Positions 1 through 5,837 of a stretch of DNA of 11,550 nucleotides are shown in pieces. Source of the stretch: Terriglobia bacterium (GTDB lineage: Bacteria; Acidobacteriota; Terriglobia; UBA7540); contig JASIKV010000365.1 in assembly GCA_030049455.1 (NCBI GenBank), forward strand, positions 1 to 11,550. The letters run 5' to 3'. Each line of letters opens with the position of its first letter. Positions within the stretch are counted from its first letter, which is position 1. Below the pieces are notes generated by a model that did no database searches, was not told the DNA's origin, and worked only from the letters and a program-made list of their open reading frames with translations. A program made the translations under genes and the position numbers.

Positions 1-1490
1 TACTCATCCAGCATCTTGCGCATTTCGACCTTCAGAGAATCGGTAATCTCCTTTTTCTCCACGATTTCCTTGCCCACCTGGGGGTAGGCGTTGTCCATAA
101 ACTCAAAGAGGCCCTGTTCGAAGGGCAGGCACTGTTCAATCGGAAGATCGTCGAGGTATCCGCCCGTGCCCGCAAAGATGCTGGCAATTTGTTTTTCCAC
201 GGGAAGCGGTTTGTATTGATCCTGCTTTAAAATTTCCGCCAACCGCTTGCCGCGGTTCAATTGCGCCTGTGTGGCCTTGTCCAGATCGCTGCCGAACTGT
301 GCAAACGCGGCCAGCTCGCGGAACTGCGCCATCTCCAGGCGAAGCATTCCTGCGATCGACTTCATCGCCTTGATCTGCGCATTGCCGCCGACGCGCGACA
401 CGGAAATTCCGGCGTTCACAGCCGGGCGCACGCCGCTGTTGAAGAGATCACTTTCCAGATAAATCTGTCCGTCGGTGATGGAGATGACGTTAGTGGGAAT
501 GTAAGCCGAAACGTCGTTGGCCTGCGTCTCGATAATCGGCAGCGCGGTCAGCGACCCGCCCCCCAGTTCCTTGTTAACTTTGGCCGCGCGCTCCAGAAGC
601 CGCGAGTGGAGATAGAAAACGTCGCCGGGATAAGCCTCGCGTCCCGGCGGACGGCGCAACAGCAGTGAAATCTCGCGATACGCGACGGCGTGCTTGGAAA
701 GGTCGTCGTAGATGCATAGCGCGTGGCGGCCGTGATCGCGAAAGTACTCGCCCATTGCGCATCCCGCGTAGGGTGCGAGGTACTGCATGGGAGCGGGGTC
801 GGACGAGCTCGCCTCAATCACAATGCTGTATTTCATCGCATCGTATTCTTCCAGCGTCTTGATGACCTGGGCGATGGTGGAGCGCTTCTGCCCGATGGCC
901 ACGTAGATGCAAATCAGGTCGCCATCTTTTTGGTTAAGGATCGTATCGATGGCCACGGCAGTCTTGCCCGTCTGGCGGTCGCCAATGATCAGTTCGCGCT
1001 GTCCGCGCCCGATGGGAATCATGGAGTCGATGGCCTTGATGCCGGTCTGCATGGGTTCGCGGACGGGCTGGCGGTCCACCACGCCCGGAGCGAGGCGTTC
1101 AATCGGGCTGAAGGATTCCGTCATGATGGGGCCCTTGCCGTCCGTCGGCCGGCCAAGGGCATTGACCACGCGCCCAATCAGAGTTTCACCAACCGGCACA
1201 GAAATAATGCGGTTGGTTCGCTTGACAATGTCGCCTTCTTGAATCAGCGTGTAATCCCCCAGCAGCACGGCGCTCACCTGGTCCTCTTCCAGGTTCAGGG
1301 CCAGGCCTGCGACGTCATGGGGAAGCGAAAGCAATTCGCCCGCCATGACCCGATCCAGGCCGTGAATGCGCGCCACACCATCGCCCACGGAAATGACCGA
1401 GCCCACTTCCGCAACCGTCACGCTGCGGTCAAAGTTCTCGATCTGTTCCCGAATAATCTTGGTGATTTCATCGGCTCGAATTTGCGCCAT
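1..1490 (-). CDS. atpA: F-type ATP synthase subunit alpha (3' end cut by window edge)
   Basis: Non-catalytic nucleotide-binding subunit of the F1 head, alternating with beta in the alpha3beta3 hexamer that makes ATP from the proton or sodium gradient at the inner face of the cytoplasmic membrane. The reading frame is open for 496 codons to the left edge, and only the first two bases of the next codon are visible. Families of this type are about 500-515 residues, so only the last few residues, at most, are missing. Visible motifs are the P-loop GDRQTGKT at residues 170-177, the region ALCIYDDLSKH, and SVSRVGG, whose Arg366 corresponds to the alpha arginine that reaches the neighbouring catalytic site. 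The start is the ATG at 1488-1490, preceded by GGAG with six bases between, and the protein begins MAQIRADEITKII as expected. It follows atpH after an 87-nt spacer. The gamma, beta and epsilon genes probably lie beyond the left edge. Confidence 0.97.
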   Translation of the reverse strand, partial: MAQIRADEITKIIREQIENFDRSVTVAEVGSVISVGDGVARIHGLDRVMAGELLSLPHDVAGLALNLEEDQVSAVLLGDYTLIQEGDIVKRTNRIISVPVGETLIGRVVNALGRPTDGKGPIMTESFSPIERLAPGVVDRQPVREPMQTGIKAIDSMIPIGRGQRELIIGDRQTGKTAVAIDTILNQKDGDLICIYVAIGQKRSTIAQVIKTLEEYDAMKYSIVIEASSSDPAPMQYLAPYAGCAMGEYFRDHGRHALCIYDDLSKHAVAYREISLLLRRPPGREAYPGDVFYLHSRLLERAAKVNKELGGGSLTALPIIETQANDVSAYIPTNVISITDGQIYLESDLFNSGVRPAVNAGISVSRVGGNAQIKAMKSIAGMLRLEMAQFRELAAFAQFGSDLDKATQAQLNRGKRLAEILKQDQYKPLPVEKQIASIFAGTGGYLDDLPIEQCLPFEQGLFEFMDNAYPQVGKEIVEKKEITDSLKVEMRKMLDE

Positions 1491-1577
1491 TTCTTGCTCC
1501 AGGCACCGGGGATTTGTGATTTGCGAGGGGCGTGCGTTCAACCATCCGCCGCAATTCCCCGATGCTTCCCCCCTGTT

Positions 1578-2117
1578 TCATTGTCCCATCAATTCTTCCC
1601 GGATCCGCGCCAGGTGGCCGCGGATGGACCCGTCGTAAACAGTACTTCCAACCTGCGCCACCAAGCCGCCAATAAGCCCGGAGTCCAATTGGAATTCCAG
1701 TTCCGGCTGGTTCCCGGTCAGTTCGCTGAATCGCTTGCGAAGCAGTTCCTGCTCTTCGCCGGATAATGCCGCGGCGGAGGAGACCTTAACCTGCACAATT
1801 CCCAGTCGCGCGTAGGCGACTTCGCGAAAGGCCTGGAGAATCTCTCCAAACATTGTCATGCGGTAATGGCTCACGACCACGCGCAGGAAATTAAGGATGA
1901 CCGGCGAACTTCCCAGCTTCTCGGCCACAGAGTCGAGCACTTTGAGCTTTTGCGCCATGGAAACGGCCGGAGTTTCAAAGACTTCGCGCAGTTCAAGGCT
2001 TTGTTGGTAGGCGACACCGAAATCCTGAAGCTCGTTCAATGCCTGCCGGTAATTTCCCTTGGGCCCGACAACATCGGCCAGGGCGCGCGCGTAGCGGTTG
2101 GCAACAACGATCGGCAT
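1578..2117 (-). CDS. atpH: F-type ATP synthase subunit delta
   Basis: Peripheral-stalk subunit (OSCP family) that ties the top of the alpha3beta3 head to the b/b' stalk. The 179 residues match the family's usual length of about 175-185. The N-terminus (VANRYARALADVV) is the typical start of the helical domain. The C-terminal third has the family signature around DSGLIGGLVAQVGSTVYDGSIRGHL. The frame stays open 26 codons further upstream, but I chose the ATG at 2115-2117. It gives the standard MPIVVANRYARAL start and has CAGGA seven bases upstream, while the longer version would add an arginine-rich stretch absent from the family. It lies between atpF and atpA in the usual order, with spacers of 98 and 87 nt, longer than the tightly packed b'/b junction. 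Nothing in the protein looks damaged. Confidence 0.95.
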   Translation of the reverse strand: MPIVVANRYARALADVVGPKGNYRQALNELQDFGVAYQQSLELREVFETPAVSMAQKLKVLDSVAEKLGSSPVILNFLRVVVSHYRMTMFGEILQAFREVAYARLGIVQVKVSSAAALSGEEQELLRKRFSELTGNQPELEFQLDSGLIGGLVAQVGSTVYDGSIRGHLARIREELMGQ

Positions 2118-2215
2118 CTGTGAATCCTGATTTTGGGGCTTAAGTTTACGGATTCTGTTCCGGCTGCGCGCCGCGACGCAAACTGGAAGTCCCAAACCTC
2201 TAAACCAATGTACCT

Positions 2216-2827
2216 TTAGTTTCTAACTTCCTTGGATCCCATGGTGGCCGCGAACTGCGCAACCAAGCGCCGCCGGCCGGCATCGTCCAGTCGGGTGCGA
2301 ATCAACCCTTCAGCGCGGGTCACGGATTGTTGCGCGGCGTAGTTCTTCAGGTCCAATTTGGCGGCGCGCAAAGCTGAATCGATCTGGGCACGCGCGAATT
2401 CCATGATTCGCGTTGCTTCCTCCGTGCCTGCCTGCTGCAAGCGCTGGCGTTCCGCTGCCATTTCGCGCTCAGCCGTAGCCTGAAGGGCTGCAATCTCCGC
2501 TTCCAGCCCTCGCAGTTTTCTTTCCGCCGCGCGCAACTGGGCCTGCGATGCCTCGAGCGCCTTACGGCCCTCGTCCAAAGCCTTCTGAATCGAGGCCGAG
2601 CGCCCGCTGAAAAACTCCGCCATGGGCTTGCGCAAAACGTAGCCAAGCCCGCCCACCAGAATGATGAAGTTGATGGTCTTGTAGAGCAGTTCGTGGGGCG
2701 GCTCGGGTTTTTCTTCTTTCCCCGCGGGCTCCCCTTCCTGCGGTTTCGCCAAGAGAGGTGATGCGAGCCCGGCAAAGCAGATTCCGAGAAGCGTAAGCAA
2801 TGCAAGCTGGTGAAGCGCGCGGCTCAA
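2216..2827 (-). CDS. atpF: F-type ATP synthase subunit b, with signal-like N-terminal extension
   Basis: Membrane-anchored peripheral stalk subunit. At 203 residues it is longer than the usual 155-170. Order of parts: a hydrophobic, signal-peptide-like segment (about 8-28, ending near LLAKPQ), a charged Glu/Pro/Lys linker (about 29-47), the normal b membrane segment (about 50-66, INFIILVGGLGYVL), then a long Ala/Glu/Arg-rich coiled coil to the end. The start codon is TTG (2825-2827). It overlaps the stop of the upstream b' gene by four bases (TTGA), and a full AGGAGGT Shine-Dalgarno sits seven bases before it, so the TTG start is well supported and translation is probably coupled to b'. The N-terminal hydrophobic segment could be a cleaved signal or a second membrane helix, and the sequence alone does not decide. 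The family assignment is firm; the role of the extension is not. Confidence 0.93.
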   Translation of the reverse strand: MSRALHQLALLTLLGICFAGLASPLLAKPQEGEPAGKEEKPEPPHELLYKTINFIILVGGLGYVLRKPMAEFFSGRSASIQKALDEGRKALEASQAQLRAAERKLRGLEAEIAALQATAEREMAAERQRLQQAGTEEATRIMEFARAQIDSALRAAKLDLKNYAAQQSVTRAEGLIRTRLDDAGRRRLVAQFAATMGSKEVRN

Positions 2828-3300
2828 AGTTGGGACCTCCTGTCCGCGCCGGAAGGTGAGTTCGGCCCCAGCAAGCTCTGCGAGATATCCTCCGCCAGAG
2901 ATTGGCTCGCCGCATCCAAAGCCGCTTTGGTCAGCGTGACCTGGCGGGCGAGATCCGCCTGGCCGTCCCGAATCAGGGCATCGGCATGCTCACGCCCTTT
3001 TCGCAGGGCTTCGTCCCGCTGCGCGAGGTTCTGGCGCCGGTCCGCCTCGCGCTGGCGGTATACCTCCTGCCGGGCCGCCTGAATCGCGGTTTCGTACTCG
3101 CGCGCCTTGGCTTCTGCCGCCGCCGCTTGTTCGCGAGAACGCGCCAGCGCTCCTACCGTTGAATCTTCACGCTGCTTCATAACGGCGCCGAGAGGACGAA
3201 AAAAGATTCGGTCAAGAATCACGAAGAGGGCAAATACCAAAATGACCGTAGGCGTGCTCTGAAGGAAAAGGTGCCCGAGCTGGCTGAAAATCGCCTCCAT
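2824..3300 (-). CDS. atpF': F-type ATP synthase subunit b' (second b-type subunit)
   Basis: Second peripheral-stalk subunit that pairs with b to form a b/b' heterodimer. It has 158 residues: a short N-terminus, one membrane helix (about 17-34, PTVILVFALFVILDRIFF) and then a continuous charged coiled coil rich in Ala, Arg, Glu and Gln. PLGAVMKQRE just after the membrane helix is typical of b-type subunits (compare P..K.....R). It starts at the ATG at 3298-3300, and the nearest purine-rich site (GAGGA) is rather far upstream. It is the first gene of the visible ATP synthase operon and shares four bases with atpF. Having both b' and b is known in cyanobacteria, alphaproteobacteria and several deep lineages. 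The a and c subunit genes are absent here and presumably lie elsewhere. Confidence 0.92.
   Translation of the reverse strand: MEAIFSQLGHLFLQSTPTVILVFALFVILDRIFFRPLGAVMKQREDSTVGALARSREQAAAAEAKAREYETAIQAARQEVYRQREADRRQNLAQRDEALRKGREHADALIRDGQADLARQVTLTKAALDAASQSLAEDISQSLLGPNSPSGADRRSQL
2835..2841 (-). promoter_or_regulatory. Shine-Dalgarno site deciding the TTG start of atpF
   Basis: The minus strand reads AGGAGGT seven bases before a TTG codon at 2825-2827. The site lies inside the 3' end of the b' gene. No ATG or GTG in this frame is as well placed, and the signal-like hydrophobic segment follows immediately, so the site identifies TTG as the initiation codon. Confidence 0.8.
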
Positions 3301-3353
3301 TTGAAGTGGCTAGTCCTCAGAGGTGTGAAATGACTATCCTGCAAAGACCCGCC

Positions 3354-3383
3354 AATGTAGCACGCCGGTTTTGCGAGTGTCAA
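3354..3383 (-). promoter_or_regulatory. sigma70-type promoter of the ATP synthase operon
   Basis: On the minus strand there is a perfect TTGACA (-35, 3378-3383), an 18-base spacer and TACATT (-10, 3354-3359). The predicted start near 3347 would give a leader of about 47 nt before atpF'. It faces away from the rpsU promoter in the same 180-nt divergent interval. Confidence 0.7.
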
Positions 3384-3458
3384 GGATAACGCTGAAAATG
3401 CCCGCCGGACGGCCCGCATCCGCCCCTGTCCGGTCTTAAAGATAGGGTCAAAATGCCC

Positions 3459-3487
3459 TTGACATGGAGATTCTAGTGAGTGACAAT
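3459..3487 (+). promoter_or_regulatory. sigma70-type promoter of rpsU
   Basis: A perfect TTGACA (3459-3464) is followed after 17 bases by GACAAT (3482-3487, four of six matches to TATAAT). The transcript would start near 3494, leaving a leader of about 58 nt before the TTG start of rpsU. This also argues against a start further upstream at 3480, which would lie inside the promoter. Confidence 0.55.
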
Positions 3488-3536
3488 CCTGCTACCTGCA
3501 CAACAGGGTATCGCACTCATTTTCCTCATAAGAAAC

Positions 3537-3543
3537 GGGGGTG
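3537..3543 (+). promoter_or_regulatory. Shine-Dalgarno site deciding the TTG start of rpsU
   Basis: GGGGGTG differs from the ideal GGAGGTG by one base and can still pair throughout with the 16S tail by a G-U wobble. It sits eight bases before TTG at 3552-3554, which is where bS21 proteins normally begin. Confidence 0.6.
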
Positions 3544-3551
3544 TTAATCGA

Positions 3552-3749
3552 TTGGCTGAAGTCAGACTTCAGGACGGAGAGTCTTTGGAGAACGCGCTGC
3601 GCCGCTTCAAGCGGAAGGTTCAGCAAGAGGACATCATTAAGGAAATTAAAAAGCATTCCTTCTATCTGAAACCGGGAGAGAAGCGAAGAGTCAAAGCGGC
3701 ACTGGCACGAAAAAGGGCTCGTAAAAAGGCAAGGCACGAACAGGACTGA
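3552..3749 (+). CDS. rpsU: 30S ribosomal protein bS21
   Basis: Small basic protein of the 30S platform, close to the anti-Shine-Dalgarno end of 16S rRNA, which helps initiation. With the TTG start the product is 65 residues beginning (M)AEVRLQDGESLENALRRF, and it has the expected Arg/Lys-rich tail (RRVKAALARKRARKKARH). The family is about 58-71 residues. The frame stays open upstream to an ATG-like start at 3480, but those extra 24 residues are hydrophobic, unlike bS21, and overlap the promoter. The TTG is therefore preferred, with a GGGGGTG ribosome site eight bases upstream. A gene for a double zinc-ribbon protein follows on the same strand about 100 nt later. I see no sign of damage. Confidence 0.93.
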   Translation: MAEVRLQDGESLENALRRFKRKVQQEDIIKEIKKHSFYLKPGEKRRVKAALARKRARKKARHEQD

Positions 3750-3766
3750 TGCAAGTGTGCCGGATG

Positions 3767-3810
3767 AAGGAGCGGGAAGCGCGAGATCCCGCGCCGGACT
3801 GCTCCTTTGT
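3767..3810 (+). terminator. Possible weak terminator or attenuating hairpin after rpsU
   Basis: AAGGAGC (3767-3773) pairs with GCTCCTT (3801-3807). Inside it GCGGGA and TCCCGC can also pair, giving a strong GC-rich stem. The following tract is only TTTGTCT, so termination may be partial and could set the ratio between rpsU and the zinc-ribbon gene. Confidence 0.4.
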
Positions 3811-3855
3811 CTGCATATCCGCAACTGAGGCCCTGTTCGCATGAGGGAGTGAGGC

Positions 3856-4155
3856 ATGGAATACCGGGATAGGGTCCTCAAGTGTATCGATTGTAATGCG
3901 GATTTCGTTTTCACCGCAGGGGAACAACTTTTCTTTGCCGACAAGGGTTTTAAGAACGAACCCAAGCGCTGCAAGCCCTGCAAGTCAAAACGAAGTCAGA
4001 TGATGAGCGGGCAGGGATACCAGCGAGTGGAAACCACCACCATGTGTTCTCAGTGTGGAAAGGAAACCACCGTGCCTTTTAAACCGACCCAGGGTCGGCC
4101 GGTATACTGCCGGGAATGCTTTCAACAGCGCCGGGCAACTGCGGCCCCTGCTTAA
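3856..4155 (+). CDS. Double zinc-ribbon protein, function unknown
   Basis: A 99-residue, basic, soluble protein with two four-cysteine zinc-ribbon modules. The first has Cys10, Cys13, Cys39 and Cys42, framing FVFTAGEQLFFADKGFKNEPKRC, which fits the family of probable zinc-ribbon domains often fused to other short ribbons. The second has Cys64, Cys67, Cys85 and Cys88, framing GKETTVPFKPTQGRPVYC. The ATG at 3856 is preceded by AGGGAG six bases upstream. It follows rpsU on the same strand, possibly on the same transcript if the hairpin between them is leaky. The second module resembles ribbons found in nucleic-acid-associated or translation-related small proteins. A role in RNA or DNA binding is only an inference from the neighbour and the charge. 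I know of no defined function for this architecture. Confidence 0.85.
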   Translation: MEYRDRVLKCIDCNADFVFTAGEQLFFADKGFKNEPKRCKPCKSKRSQMMSGQGYQRVETTTMCSQCGKETTVPFKPTQGRPVYCRECFQQRRATAAPA

Positions 4156-4190
4156 CCTTTCCAATCGCACTTCGTGATGATCAGTCCTGC

Positions 4191-4206
4191 GTAGACGTGT
4201 GTCTAC
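4191..4206 (+). promoter_or_regulatory. Perfect dyad upstream of mtaB
   Basis: GTAGAC-GTGT-GTCTAC is a perfect six-base inverted repeat around a four-base centre, ending 32 bases before the mtaB ATG. There is no T tract, so it is not a terminator. It could be an operator overlapping the -35 region of mtaB, or the end of the upstream transcript. Confidence 0.3.
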
Positions 4207-4226
4207 CCGAATCGCGCAAGCTCAGC

Positions 4227-4232
4227 TACAAT
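4227..4232 (+). promoter_or_regulatory. Candidate -10 element for a leaderless mtaB transcript
   Basis: TACAAT (five of six matches to TATAAT) ends six bases before the ATG at 4239, so transcription would start at or next to the start codon. No Shine-Dalgarno is visible and no clear -35 is seen. Confidence 0.4.
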
Positions 4233-4238
4233 TCACCA

Positions 4239-5744
4239 ATGAGCGTTTCCACGTTTCACATCCTGAATTTCGGCTGTCGCGCCAGCCAGGCTGACGGCGC
4301 TGCGCTTAAACTGCAATTGATCAAGGCAGGCCTCCAGGAATCCGCACGCGTGGAGGAAAGTTCCGTCGCCGTACTGAACACTTGCACGGTCACGGCCTCC
4401 GCGGATGCTGAGGTGCGCCAGTTCGTGCGCCGAATCCACCGGCGAAATCCCCAATGCCGAATCCTGGTGACCGGATGCTACGCTCAGCGCGCGCCGGAGG
4501 AAATCGCACGGCTAGAGGGCGTTGCCTGGGTCGTGGGTAATTCCCACAAGCACCTGGTAGACCGGATTCTGACATCCGGGGAATCCGGTGATCGAGTGAT
4601 CAGAAGATCGGGCGAGCAGGCGTTGCTTCCTCTTGTGCAAATTCGACAATCCGCAGATGCTGAGGTTGATCCCAAGTCAAGCGGCGTGCAGGCAGATTGT
4701 TCAACCGATTATCCGATTACCCGATCACCCGATTCTCGTTCTTCTGCGAAGGTTCTGGTTGGCGAAATTACCGAAGAATTCCACTTTACCCCCGTCTTCG
4801 CGGACGATCGCACGCGGCCCACTCTGAAAATTCAAGATGGATGCGACGCACGCTGCTCGTTCTGCATCATCCCTTCCGTGCGGGGGCGGAGCCGAAGTTT
4901 GGATCCTGAAAAAGTCATTGGGCAGATGGGCAAGTTGGAAGACGCTGGCTATCACGAAGTGGTCCTTTCGGGAATTAATCTGGGTGGGTATGGTCGCGAC
5001 CTGGGACGCCGGATTAATTTCCTGGGAATTGTGGAGCGCATTCTGGCCGAAACCTCCGTTGCTCGCCTGCGTATCAGCTCGATTGAGCCGATGGATGTCA
5101 GCCACGAGTTAATTCGCATGGTGGCCAGCGAGCCGCGCCTGGCCCAGCATTTTCACGTTCCGCTGCAAAGCGGCTGCGACCGCATCCTGCGGCTAATGAA
5201 CCGGCGCTATTGGACTCGCCAGTACGCCGAGCGAATCCTGGCCATCCGCGGGCGGATTCCCAACGCGGCAATTGGAGCGGACGTGATGGTGGGTTTTCCC
5301 GGCGAAACCGATGAAGACCACGCTGCCAGCCTGCGCTTCATTGAGTCGCTCCCGTTCACATACCTGCACATCTTCCCGTTTTCCGCGCGCCCTGGGACTC
5401 CCGCAGCCTCAGCTTCTGAGCAAGTGAACGGCCGAGTAGCGCGCGAGCGCAGCCAGGAAATCCGGGCGGTCATTGCGGCCAAGCGCCGGGCCTTTCTGAA
5501 CTCCCAGGTGGGACGCAATCTTCCTGCGCTGACCCTGGACGCGACCGACGACGGCGCGCGCGTGGCCATCACCACAAATTACCTGCAAGTCGCCCTGCCC
5601 GGAAGCAACACGCCTCCGAACCAACTAATCGATGTGCAAATTAGGCGAGTCGGAGGAAGCAAGTTGTTCGGATACGCCGGAACCTCAGGAGACTGCTTGT
5701 CACCTCACCCTGATTCGCAAGTTGAGCAAACTGCCTGTCGATGA
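4239..5744 (+). CDS. mtaB: MiaB-like tRNA (t6A37) methylthiotransferase, MtaB type
   Basis: Radical-SAM enzyme that adds a methylthio group to t6A at position 37 of tRNAs reading ANN codons. Parts: N-terminal UPF0004 domain with cluster cysteines Cys13 (FGCRASQ), Cys49 (NTCTVT) and Cys80 (TGCYAQ); radical-SAM domain with C202-x3-C206-x2-C209 (DGCDARCSFCIIP), followed by GGYGRDLG, PLQSGCDRIL and DVMVGFPGET; and a C-terminal TRAM-like segment (about 425-485). MtaB is preferred over MiaB because of the FGCRASQ and TLKIQDGC patterns and the lack of a longer N-terminus. At 501 residues it is longer than the roughly 430-450 I expect. The excess is in residues about 113-170, where two inverted octamer arrays are read in frame. 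The frame is open further upstream, but the ATG at 4239 gives the normal MSVSTFHILNFGC start and avoids overlapping the preceding gene. Confidence 0.85.
   Translation: MSVSTFHILNFGCRASQADGAALKLQLIKAGLQESARVEESSVAVLNTCTVTASADAEVRQFVRRIHRRNPQCRILVTGCYAQRAPEEIARLEGVAWVVGNSHKHLVDRILTSGESGDRVIRRSGEQALLPLVQIRQSADAEVDPKSSGVQADCSTDYPITRSPDSRSSAKVLVGEITEEFHFTPVFADDRTRPTLKIQDGCDARCSFCIIPSVRGRSRSLDPEKVIGQMGKLEDAGYHEVVLSGINLGGYGRDLGRRINFLGIVERILAETSVARLRISSIEPMDVSHELIRMVASEPRLAQHFHVPLQSGCDRILRLMNRRYWTRQYAERILAIRGRIPNAAIGADVMVGFPGETDEDHAASLRFIESLPFTYLHIFPFSARPGTPAASASEQVNGRVARERSQEIRAVIAAKRRAFLNSQVGRNLPALTLDATDDGARVAITTNYLQVALPGSNTPPNQLIDVQIRRVGGSKLFGYAGTSGDCLSPHPDSQVEQTACR
4580..4611 (-). repeat. Left arm of inverted octamer array inside mtaB
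   Basis: On the minus strand this holds four successive degenerate octamers (4604-4611, 4596-4603, 4588-4595, 4580-4587) close to CCGATCAC. It faces the array at 4705-4736. Over the 25 bases 4587-4611 versus the reverse complement of 4705-4729, 20 positions match, so the two arms can pair around a loop of about 93 nt. Confidence 0.65.
4705..4736 (+). repeat. Right arm: four tandem octamers CCGATYAY-like inside mtaB
   Basis: Four head-to-tail octamers, CCGATTAT, CCGATTAC, CCGATCAC and CCGATTCT, are read through in frame as part of YPITRSPDS. Three octamers make 24 bases, so the array keeps the frame in steps of eight residues. Together with 4580-4611 it forms an imperfect inverted repeat. Confidence 0.75.
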
Positions 5745-5807
5745 GAACCCCCTCATAGTAAGCGGACTTTGCCCGAGGACTACTCGGGAATGCGGCTCCG
5801 CTGCGCT

Positions 5808-5837
5808 TTGACAATGCGTTACAATGACAACGATAAT
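5808..5837 (+). promoter_or_regulatory. Promoter-like sequence at the glmM start
   Basis: TTGACA (5808-5813) is followed after 18 bases by GATAAT (5832-5837), which overlaps the ATG at 5836. A second hexamer, TACAAT (5820-5825), ends ten bases before the same ATG. Both cannot be the -10 element of glmM. The TACAAT option gives a start near 5832 and an almost leaderless message. The TTGACA/GATAAT pair would start transcription downstream of the start codon. Confidence 0.35.

Noticed and set aside
723..1766. Open frame of 347 codons on the plus strand opposite atpA and atpH
   Set aside because: It is antisense to two clearly identified genes, has no family features, and is explained by GC-rich codon use on the other strand.
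3480..3551. N-terminal extension of rpsU from 3480
   Set aside because: It would add a hydrophobic stretch foreign to bS21 and lies over the -10 element. The TTG at 3552 has a good ribosome site.
4116..4238. Upstream start for mtaB at 4116
   Set aside because: It would overlap the end of the zinc-ribbon gene and add 41 residues not expected for the family.
4580..4736. CRISPR array
   Set aside because: The units are eight bases long, have no spacers, are inverted in two arms, and lie in an intact coding frame.
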